DNA of 64,000 nt from Pelodera strongyloides (taxonomy: Eukaryota > Nematoda > Chromadorea > Rhabditida > Rhabditidae), in the NCBI GenBank assembly GCA_036852015.1, contig JAANDG010000004.1:124001-188000 (forward strand), in the 5' to 3' direction. The position numbers and the translations under genes were made by a program. The number at the start of each line of letters is the position of its first letter. Within the stretch, counting starts at the first letter, position 1. The notes under the pieces were generated by a model. The model saw only the letters and a program-made list of their open reading frames with translations. It had not been told where the DNA came from and searched no databases. Of the stretch, positions 12,501 to 24,500 are shown in pieces.

Positions 12501-15500
12501 AATTTTCGCACTAAATCTCGCCGAACAGACGGATAGAAGTGTTGTCGAATCTATTGTTGGAGGCGACTATTTAGAGGACCTGGAATTCAAACCAATGCAT
12601 CCGAAGGGCAAGCAGGCAATGGTGAGTGAACGGGTCTTTTTCAATTTCAAGTCTTTTTTTTCAAGTTTAAATCGAAATACCTATTCCGGCCGGTCTTTGA
12701 GACTCATCGGGTACCCCAGCATTCTTATGCCGCTTATGCAAATGAGCATAAATTAGAATGAAAAATCGAGCTAAATTCGAGTAAATTAGCATAAATACGT
12801 AAGAACTCCGTTGTCCACGATGTGTTTCAAAAACCGGCCGATATTTCGCTTTCATTGTGGCTCTTTTTTCAAGTCTAAACAAATTTGGTGTAACTAAGCA
12901 AGAGAGAGGGATGTAGTATCTTGTTTCTTGAGTGATGTTATTTATTAGACGAGTGAAACATTGTGTTCCTTCAGAACGATCTGCCGAAAGCCGTTTTTTC
13001 ATGTAAATGTATGTTGGACAATTGCATTCCCATGTGCAAATTGTGATATATTCTTGTCTCTTTCCTATCTGTTCGTATATACATTTGCATACAGTACATG
13101 GCAATGCAGTTATCCAACGTGTGTTTCAAAATAGGTGTAAATCGGTGTTTGCTGTAGGCTGCTGACATTGAAGAGGCTTTAAAACTATATTTGTTTTAGC
13201 TGCTGATGGTGAACGCGGACGCATGCGCGGCCACTCGTATTGATTGTGACGGTTTTACGATAAATGATGGAGAAACGGAGACTACTGTTCGGTACTTTTT
13301 AATTTTTATTTGCAAATAACTTTGTTTGTGGACTTTCATAGTGTATTTGGAGCAAGGTATTTTGGTAAATCGAAATGTGACTCTTATTTTGTGCATATAA
13401 AAGTCGTTACCCGTTTTGTGTTTTAGTTTCCTGTCATGTGAAGAATACGAGGAGTACATCAAGAGCCTGTGCGAACCATTTCTTACGAAAGCTCAGGAGG
13501 ACGAACTTAGAGAAGCTCAGCAGGTTGGCGGCTTAATATGCAGGCTTCTAGCCTAGCTTCGAGTCCTTCGTGCCTAGCGATGTGGTTCTTTTGGAATCCT
13601 TTTCATTGGTCATAGTTTAACTATGTTATTTAGGCTTTGGAATCTGTTAAAACGGCTAGTGCAGCTGTAGAAGGGGGGAATGTTCCGGGAGAGAACGAGA
13701 ACGAAATAGAGGAACCAAATGAAGATAATGTGACAAGGGACATTGAAGAGGTTTTACATTTGCTGATTTATTTGGGTTACTGTAACATGTGGCATACTTG
13801 TATTACTTCTTAGACACTGCATACTTTCATATGAAATTCCATTTAGACTGTCTTTCGTTAGGCGTTGCGTACTTCAACCAATTGCTGATGATAGTTAATA
13901 ATAATAATAATTTATTTAGACATTTTATATATAATATAAGTGTACAGTACATCGTATAAAATGATGATAGAGATAGAGGTTGGCAAGTTAAGCCACATGC
14001 AACGATAAGCTTGAGTTGAGTGCTTGTTTGATTTATTTTCGATGGACCTGTTGATTTAGTACCTAACTCTTCATCGAATTAACTGGGCAGATGTGAACGA
14101 CAAGGAGGAATTGTATCAGGTATGGTATCTTTGATATGTTGTTAATCTTTGTTTCCTTTTTTTGTTTATATAGCAACCAGCCGTTCGAAGAGCCCTACGG
14201 GCTCTTCTCCGAATGGAGGAATCGGCCTTCGGCCGATTGTTACCCTATTTAAAAAAAAAGGAATTTCTACAAAGGTAAAAAGACGTTCATTTACGTTTAT
14301 GTGGAAACGTATAATGTGGCTCGGGACTTCAAGCTTCAAGGTTTTTGCGTCATGCAAATTTGCTGCTATTGCACTTGATCTTCTATCTCCTATAAGATCC
14401 TCGTCCAATAAGCTAGCATAGCTCAACTGGTAGAGCGTTAGACTGTGAAGCGAGTGGTTGGGCTCTATTGTGGTTTCGAATCTCGACAGCGGCAAAGATT
14501 TTGTATGCTCTTTCGATCGAAGAATTTTCTTTATGAACAGCTTTCGTTGTGCACATAAAAACAAACCCGTGACAAACTCTTCTCCTTTATATAATAAGAT
14601 ATTCATTACTCATTACGAACACATATACTCTTTGACTTGACATACAAATGTTTCATTCTATACGTAAAGGTTCCAAGGATGTTCAGTGATAGTTTTATGC
14701 TGGTTTTTTTATGCAATTGCGAGTAGTGTGACATATTCTGAACTCTGTTTTCAGTCAATGTATTAGTAATGATGGTGATTGAGTCCTGCCAATGTGCTAA
14801 TTGCGCAATTGGCCCGCAGGGCAGGAACTTTCTTTCTTTAGATACATTTGGTAATTGCTCTGGTCCTACTTTGAATACTTAGCGTTTCAGTATCCGAGCT
14901 ATTTCGTAATGTTTTTTCTTTCAGGTGGCCGACGCCGTGTCTGCCAAGTGGGGTGGTCTGCCCGACTCTCTACTGAAGCCCTGCCTGCACCGAGTGCTCA
15001 ATGCTCACTTTCATAGAGAGCAGGCTGGATGGATGCGTAGACAATTGGAGACGTTGATCAAGTGAGTTAATTAATCTTATTATATAAAGGAGAAGAGTTT
15101 ACTTTTTTGTTTGAAGCCGCGTGTGTACGCAACGAAATCCTTTCATAAAGAAAATTTTCTATTCACTATCGAATGAGAACATACAAAATCTTTGCTGCTG
15201 ACGGGATTCGAACCCACAGCAGCACACAATCTCTCGCTTCACAGTCCAACGCTCTACCTGCTGAGCTATGCTAGCTTATCACAAGGATAATTCTCTGCCC
15301 TGCCTGCATACAGCACCTTCAATAGCAAATTTGCATGGTAGCATTAGGCGAGTGGTGATCCAAACTGATTATTATACGTTTCCACAATCAGAGACGTGTG
15401 AATGTGTGGGAGGAGAAAGAGACGAGAGTTAACTTTTTAAATTGTAGCAATCCTTTTTTTTAAATAGGGAAACAATCGGCCGAAGGCCGATTCCTCCAGT

Positions 15501-18500
15501 CGGAGAAGAGCCCGTAGGGCTCTTCGAACGGCTGGTATATAATGTAATAAATAATATTTATTGCGCACACAAAAATGTAAACACATAGTTTGTCGAAAAA
15601 ATATCATAGAAAACATGGAAAATGAACGAAAAAAAACAATAATACATAGGAAATCATACATTGAACGCTATAAACGTTATCATAACCTCGTTATACTTCG
15701 TGGCTCGTGTTGGTTTGCTTGCCTATCTATTACGTATCTCAGTTTTGTATGTATTTCTCGTTTATGTGTTTTTGTGAGTGAGTGGTGGCGAGTGTGATTC
15801 CTCATTTCTGTCTCCTCTCTCATTATACACATTTGATTCCGTAGTGTTTGCTCGGTGCTGAAGGAGGAGGAGATCCGACGTATTATATGCTGTAGGGGCT
15901 GTAATTGTAAAGCGTAAACATGTCTTTTGGTTTAATATTAACAGGCTCTGTGATTTGTTTTAGTTGTTTCCGTTCGTGGTGTAGTTGCCTGCTTATCTAG
16001 CAGTGCGTAATTTGCTACAGGAGTGTTTAGGATTTCAGATTTCTATATTGCACGGAATACTGAATCTCTTTAGGATTTGGAACAGCGAAATGGTGAGCAG
16101 TTTACTGTTTGAGCGGCCGACGCGTGTGATTCTGAAGGCACGACGACTGGACCCGCCAAAGGAAAGGTACCGGAAGCGGATGAGGAAGGTTCGTCGCATA
16201 GCCTAAGCCCGGATGTGAGCTCACCGGCGAACCACCGCCGAAATTAGAATATTGCATAAATTTAGAGGGCTCATGGCTGAACCACCTCCCGATTAGAAGA
16301 TAAGGCATGACATGGGAAGCCCGGAGGTGGTACAGTTAGTCGACGTTTTGCCTGCTGAATCTTGAGCATAACTATAACAAATCAACCGTGACAACTCGAA
16401 ATAAGATATGTGTCATGGAGATGTACATAACGAGCCTATCTATAACGTCTGACGGTGTAACCTATAACCTATAACCTTTTGCTACATAGGTGCGCTTGTA
16501 TGCCTGCTAGTTTATCAGGTTCTAGTTCTAATTGTTGGATTTTGACATTGACTGGCTCTAGAGTTTGTAGGAGAGTTTGGATTTGGTTAGGATGTGGCCA
16601 GACAGGATTTGTTTGTAATATTTTTTATTTAGGGAGGAGTCGGTGAACACTCCCGTGCGAAACGCCAACAGTTTGGTCTAGGTCAAATTCTACAGCAGGC
16701 TCGTGCCAAGTGAGTGATATGCTAATTTGAATTTGACTAACACTACCCTTTAGCGTTGGGTTGTGATAGGGACCGATACTGATGGTTTACTCAGTTGTAA
16801 ACTGCGAGCGGAGTACTGTATCCTATATTTTTTTTATCTTTATGGAACATCGTAAAATGGTAAGCGTAAAATGGTATGCAAATTTTTCGATATTTACCAA
16901 TTTACCTATACCTCAGCGGATAACACGATGACGGATGGGAATCGATTACGGTTTAGTTCTTTGATGTTGGTATGGTGACGGTGTTAGGAAATCAAGAACC
17001 GGTAAATGTTACGATTACGGTATTGTCGGATCGGTTACGGTACAATGCCGCTAGCTTCGTCTTATATGGCTCGCTTTCAGGCTGATGACTGAAGATGGTG
17101 AAGTGGAATTAGAGGAAGACGATGGTGGAAATTATACAATTGGAGGAGAAGCATTGTCATTTGATAATTGGGCAAAGGTGGCCAACACGGTGCCGGCACC
17201 CTTACCGCCCCAGCAAGAGGCGGAAGCACAGGAGAAGAAGAATCGACCGGGGTGGGTGATGTGAAGATCTTGTGAAAAGATTAGAGCCTTATTGGGGCAC
17301 GAAGAGGATTTGATCTAGCTTGGCTTTAGTCAGCTGTAGACGATGACGTACATGAGGTACGGTAGAGTCGGGTAGAGGGTTGGTTACATGTGACGCGCCA
17401 AGTTGGGTTGAGAGGTATGAGGTATGACGTATACGTATCACCGTACCGTTTGCACAATTCACTTGTATTCACGTCGGTGTCTCTGAAATCTGGACGATGC
17501 TGTATTGTATGGTTTTGGAACGTTGGAAATGTATTGTAAACAATTTGTAATTTTGTGCCGTGTAAAGACGCATACCAGCACTACACTGCGTAGAGTGCAT
17601 ATTAGGTAGGAATCAGTAGCATGTTTCAAAATCACTTGGTAGCAGGCACATATTCTGGCTCGTGACATATTCAGAACTCTGGCTTGACATACAAATGTTT
17701 CATTCTATACGTAAAGGTTCCAGGGATGCATGGATGTTCAGTACTAGATAGATGCGGGTTTTCTATAGTGCGAGTAGTGTGACTGTGACATCTGAAGGTA
17801 GACCGCTTGAACATCTTCTTATTTTAGCCGCAATGCCCGATGGAGGATGAAGCTTGCCGAATTAAAAGAACAGGGAGTGGATATTGGAGTAGAAGCCGAA
17901 CAAGAATTGAAAGCTCTGCAAAAGAAGGAGAAGAGAGAAAAGGAAAAGGAAGAGCAAGCGGAGAAGGAAAAGGAAAAAGAGAAGGAGAATGTCGTTTCCG
18001 AACCGAAACAGGTTAGGAGTTAAGATTAATTATAATCGGACTACAAGTAAGATAAACTATAACGGTTCATAGCCAACGGTAGAGAGATGGGAATGGTTTC
18101 TCAATTTGGAAGGTATTTTTTTAGTTAAGATTAGTTTGTGGGCTCGTTCCCTTGGGAAGTATACGGAAAATGCTATCTCCTAATTTTGCTTTGTGTGTGT
18201 TGTGGTCCAATGCCAACGGACAAGTAAGACTATAACAATATCCTATTTATCCAATAACAAAGGAAAATAAAAAAACGAACAATCAACGGTATAGTCAAGA
18301 TAAACAAACAAAAAAGGCAAGAGCTGGTAAAAAGTAAAAAGGATCGGCGGGTCTCCTGGTCAGTCCCCGATATTACACTAATTTGCTTTATATGGGGGAA
18401 GAAAGGAATGTGTAGGTGTCCTAATGTGTTATTGTAATATTTGCATACGTAATGGGTGATGGAAAATGATATACATATTACGAATTATACAATATATTAA

Positions 18501-21500
18501 ATAACAAGAAAGCTAAATGAATAAGTTAAGGTTAAGGGCTTAATCACGGTTAACCGTGATACTCCGGCGGAAGGAAGTCGTCGTCCAGGAATCGTCGTAG
18601 AGGATACTGATAACGCTCGAGAGGAATTGTGGAGGAAATATCCTTGTTGAGGAGGAAAGGGAGTGGGATAATGGATAGGGTGTTGACATACTCTGGAGAG
18701 GAACTGTAGAACTAATTCCGGGGATCGCTGAGGTGGAATGGAACGACCCGGATGGAGTAGTCCGGGCACACTGCTACGTGGTGTGAGTCGGCATCGCAGC
18801 GCTTGCACCTACGCCCCCCCTGAGGACATTCATTGCGGGGATGAAGTCCCAGACAGCGGTAACACCTGTCGTGGCGCAAGAGGAACTGCCTCCTCTCGAT
18901 CACACCCCTGAGGACGAAGCATTGATGGGAGGGGTGTGACTGTCTGCAAAAGGTGCAGAAAACTGCTGAGGTCGAGGACGGCGGAGCTCGTTGAGGACGG
19001 GGAGCAGAGGAGGTGTAGGAATAATGCGTGCGAGATCGTTGTGAGGGGGAACGGGAGCGATTGGTGGAGGAGTAGGACGGATCAGGCGTCGGTGATGGGG
19101 AACGGGGCCGGGAAGGATTACCTCTCTTTCGAGGAGGCTGGGCAGTAGTTGGTCGCTCACTACAGAATTTCTGTCGGGGAGGAGGGGTCTCTCGCGACGA
19201 TTCTGATGAAGAATCGTTTGTAGTGGGCGAGGACTCGCGTGATGGGGACGACGACGAATCTGACGAAGAGACTTCTTCGTGCGGAGGTGGAGAAGGAGTG
19301 GATGATGGAGAAGTAGGAGCTGGGGACGGTACTTCTTGGATCGAACCCTTTTCCCGAAGGAGACCGGGAGGAGGAGGAGTAGATAGGTGGTGCTTAATAT
19401 CGTCGAGCACATGATTAAACGAGCGGAATAGGGAAGTGGTGAGGATCTCTTCATCCGTGATATATCGCTTGCACTCGTCACCGGTAAAGGTAGCAAAGCC
19501 ACCTTGCACACCCATGGTGACGAGCACCTCCAGATGGCGGAGCTCACGTTGGTGAAGGGTTATAATGCGTGGGAATATTTGGAGCTGTCCTGAATAACCA
19601 TTGTATTCTTCTATAGTGGAGGAGTTTTGAAGAAGTTGGAGGAGGTCGTAGGCCTCCTTGACAGTCTGTTTTCCCTCAGTGAATGCCGTGCGTAAGGCAT
19701 AGAGAGACACGTCGGCGTCATAGTCACCGACGGGATCGTGGAGCGGACGATAGGTGGACATCTGGAATCTGAGATAGTTATTGCCCAGGAAGTGGGATGT
19801 ACATATAGGGACCAGCGGAGGGTATACGTGATGATGGATATTACAAATCTTTCTTGGGGAGGTGACGTAGGAAGCGAAAGAGAATACAACATGAACGAAA
19901 TTGAAAAAAGACGTACAAGAGTAGGATAAAGAGTAAGCCAAAGCCAACATAACGTAGGTAGGTTAACCAAGATGTGATGAAGGAGAGGATGGAAAGGGAA
20001 GGAAAATGGATGTTATTGAGGAAGGAACCTAGGGTAGTGTAAGAAACGTTACTCAAGATGGAGCGAACGGAGGAGTCGCCGAAGACAGAGAGCGGAGTAA
20101 CATCGAATAATTGACCGATAACGTGGAGGGATGTGCGGCTTGCCGGACACTTAAGTTGGCAGGCAATGTCTGTCGTGGAGCGATTTTGGTGGAAAGTGAG
20201 CGTGAGAGGAGAACCCTGTGGGGAGCATGGTATAGAAAAGATGTTGTCTCCACAACTGAGGAGACCTAGGGTACTTCCAAAGTCTGTGGAGCAAGTAATA
20301 TTGGAACGAGCACCGGGCACGCAGTTGAAGCATCCGACTAGAGGGGATGCGATAGCGGTGCAAGTACTGTGGTCATAGGTGAAGGAGGAGAGGAACTTGT
20401 TAATATCGACTTGTAGTTGGAAGCTTGTGGAATGAGTAAAGACTGCAGAAACTGAGTCTTCATAGGGATGAAGAAGAACATCGCCGTGCGTTACTGGGAG
20501 GACTATTTCTGGGTTAGAAAAGTAGTTATTCAGATCAAAAGTGGAACAGTCACAATTGGCGTTGGTTTCTGTGGTGCGACATTGACATACCCGACTAGTG
20601 AACGTGCAATTGAAGTGCACAGCATGATGTCGGGAGGAGCACTGCAATTGTCCAACCAGCCCTGGTTGAGGTTGGTGTACTGGGGAGGCAGAAACGAGAC
20701 CAACCTGACCGGTGTCCATGTTGCGGAGGAATGATGATCCGAGGAGAGGAGTATGGGGAACGGACGTGGACACGAGACTGACGGAAAGCGCATCGGAAAT
20801 GCGTGTGTAGACTCCAGGCTGTAGAACTTGTTTGTACCTAGTGGAGCTAGTGGGAGTGTCGATGCTAACCTTTAACGCAACGACCGGGCGGAAGGAAGGA
20901 CAAGTGAAAACTTGATATACCGTGTTGGAACGAGGAACCGCAATGACGCGGTAAAAGAGACAAGCGGAAGTGCAGAGACCGCAACCTTGGATCCAGCAAC
21001 CACTCGATTCAGCACAATAGGAATAACCTGGAGACTCGTTAATGATCGAATCGAATTCGGGAAGTGTGGAAGTGGAAGGAAGGTGAGCACAATTGTGCTC
21101 TTTATTAGCGCATGAGCCAGACATTGGACAGCGCTTCACACTATGCACTTCAAACAAGTGATTACGTGTATAGTACTGATGTTGGCGGTTACACTGGTAT
21201 GTTAGGGATGTGTAGCGTAGTGTGAGGGAGCCAACGGGAATGTTGTCCCTGGTGGTAAGCGTGAGGCCTACAGATGAGGATGCGGAGCGGAGAGTGAGGA
21301 GATGGGATGTGCTAGTGGAACATTGGAACGTCCCATTAGGGTGACGGCTACAAGTCGTGGAACTAGAATCGAGATGTGCTACCTGGTCCCAAGCATGAGC
21401 GAGCGGGCGAAAGGCAATGCACATGAGCAAGACGGTAGTTTGTACTGCTGTGCGCACTCGTCGACGAATACGGCGTCGTGAGGAAGGTACCATGGGAGAA

Positions 21501-24500
21501 TCCGGGGAACCACGTCGACAACGCAGATAGAGGAGCAAAAACCGCGCGAGCCGATAGGGAAGTAAGACGAGGAAGTAACCGAATTTGAGGACACGGGCAA
21601 GAATGAGTCCGCATATATAGATGGACATAATAATGCGAATTACGCAGAGAAATATCAACAGACAGGCGATAATGCTTAGAGTCAGGAGAATAATTTCCCA
21701 TGCAGAGGCGCACTGGGAGAAATGGGATAGGTAAGACCAGCACAAATGACAGCGGTGTTGACGACAAAATGAAGTATGGCGGCACTCCCGCTCATCATGG
21801 AAGATCTGAATACCATTAGACCAAATGTTCGTGGCCACGGGGAAATCCCATTGGGTCATTTCCAAGGGGACGGGGAGGGTCCATCCACGAATAGAGGTGG
21901 AGGAGGAGAGGTTATGAATGGAGCATGTGGAATAAATGCATACTTCCACAATGATGGATCGCAAATCAGAGCCGATCTGAATACCTCCATCTACACAAAT
22001 AACCGAGGAATTGGGAGCGGAATGGGAGGAGGATGGTAGAGAGGAGGCGGGTGGATGTGCGTAGAAGGTGCACTGTGCATATCCGTATGCCTTCAATGGA
22101 ATGGCGGTGGAAACACCTGTGAGGAAGTGTAAGCCAGGTTGATCAAAGTAGCAAAATTTAGTCCCATTGAGAGAGCAAGGGTGAACAGCACAATAGGTGG
22201 GAGGCCCATAAGCATCACCTTCTCCGATACATATCGGTGGATCGATGTCGGAGAAATCGGTGATACGAATAGTGGAAGTAGTAAGGTAGTGACTGGTGTT
22301 GTCCAGCAGAGTAATGACAACACAGTTTCGGGTCGTGGACAGGGAATCACATTGAGGAGAGGATTTCCAAGAGCAAATCTCGGATTGGAAAGCTGTCACC
22401 GTGGAATTCACGAGGTCAGCATTTTCGAGTGTCCACTGTACGTAGCGTCCAGAGTAGTCCGTGCAGTACGTGGACCATACTGGGCAGACATGACACGAGG
22501 ATCGACAGTAATGATCATATGACCTACTGTTCAAACATGTCTGCGGAATCCAGCAATGAGCATCATGAATGCGGTGGATGGAATAGGAGGGAAGGGAACA
22601 AGCAGATAAGTGGATTGACGTGGAGGTGTCCGTATAACTGGGACACTGCCCTGAGGAGGATAGGGCAAAGGTGGGAGAGGCGAGGAGGATGCAAAATGCG
22701 AAAAACACGTAGGATTTCGTGGGTAAGGACGCTATGCGGGAGGAGCGTCGTGGGGCAAGCTCGGGAGGAGGCTGCAGTGTTGGGGATGGAGGAGGAGTGG
22801 CAACAGGAGCCGTCAACTCTAGCGGATATAACATGTTAATCGGACGTGTAAGGTCCGTAATAGTCATGTGGAACTCGATATTAGGTTCATGTCGGGTACA
22901 GGTATGAGTGCGTATAGTTGCTTCGCGGATAGGAACAGTAGGAGGAAAGGAAATAATTTTACCTAGTCTCCAGTGGGTTTTGGCGTCTTGGTCGTGTTCT
23001 ATGAGGACAACGTCGCCGACGCAAGGTGTTCGTGAGCAAGTGGACTTTTGCTTGTGGGTCCATGAGCTATGTTCCCGCAGGCTGAGGAGATATTGCTCCG
23101 TCCATTGCTGGAGGAAAGTGGTAGTGACTACGTTACTACGTGACCAGAACGCAAGCAGACGTTCGCGCGATGAAGGGGTGGGATGATAGTCTTCATCAGC
23201 AGAATCGAATGGAGGAATATCATAAGGCGTCATGCAAGCGCCACGTATGAGGAAGTCGCATGGGCGCAGAGGAATTAGGTCAATATCGTCGGAAATGTAA
23301 GTCAGAGGACGGGAATTGACGATGGCTTCAATCTCAGTAACCGTAGTGAGGAAATTATCGCGGTCGAGGACTTGACGCCCAATAGCATGGCGCAAAGCGG
23401 ATTTGAAAATGCCAATAAGTCGTTCAAAGTGTGACCCTTTCCAAGGAGCTTTCTCAGTATTGAAAGTCCATGTGAACTCAAAGCGATTGCAGAAGTCACG
23501 GAATAGGTCAGATTGGAGAGTGGAAGCGCATAATACCAACTGCGTACCATGGTCAGAATTGATGAGAATAGGTTTGCCGCGTCGACTTACAAAGCGGCGG
23601 AATGCTTGTATGAATCCCTCGGCATTGTAGGAAGGTACAACTTCACAGTGGATAGCGCGAGAGAACATACATGTGAATATGACAATCCAAGTCTTGACGA
23701 TAGAACCGGTCATATTACGAATAGAGAATGGTCCCATATAATCGACCCCAATGTGGGAAAAAGGGCGGGTGGGGATCGTGCGGGACTCGGGTAGAGGAGG
23801 CATGTCAGGCAGTTTATATGGTAGGGACTGCAGCTTGCGGCAATGAAAACAGTCGCAGCGAATAACAGACTTGATTTTAGAGCGGGCCTTGGGGATCCAG
23901 ACGGTACGACGAAGGTCGGATAGGCACTGGTTTACTCCAGCATGCGCTGCAGAGGAATGAACATGCAAAATGTAAAGGGACGTGATTTTGTGGTCACGGG
24001 GAAGGTAGATGGGATTACGAGTGTCGAATGATAGGGCAGCACTGTCAATACGCCCTCGGCTGCGCCATAGGCCATGGTCATCTAAGTATAGGTGCAGATT
24101 GCGGATAACAGTGTCGTCGGGAGGGCATTCTGTCTGAGCCATTTTGAAGAGCATAAAGCGCGCGTTTGCACTAGTAGGGTTAGCGAGGAGAATATTCGAG
24201 GATACGGATTTCCTAATTCTTTGCAGAAATAGGAGTATCAAGATAAGGGTGTTGAGGAGAGAATCGAACGTGGAAAACCGATCGTAACAAATCAATGACT
24301 GGTACTGGTTAGTTTCAATGGCGGAAAGGGTGAGCTCTGGTTCAGGAACATCCTCAATGGAGAAACTAACTTGTATTTCCTTGAGAGGGTCATCTGATCG
24401 GATTCGCTCGGGTCCATTCCACCACATCGAGGAGTTCTGTAGTTCCTCCGGTTGCATTCCACGGGAGAGGATGTCCGCTGGGTTCTCTTCCGTAGGGATA

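Noticed and set aside
14412..14493. Functional tRNA-His genes at 14.4 and 15.2 kb
   Set aside because: A and B boxes and a GTG loop are present, but acceptor arms do not pair properly and both lie at the same place within a dispersed repeat.
21776..22839. Plus-strand ORFs across the retroelement
   Set aside because: They are antisense shadows of the 2806-codon polyprotein with Gly/Arg-rich low-complexity translation.
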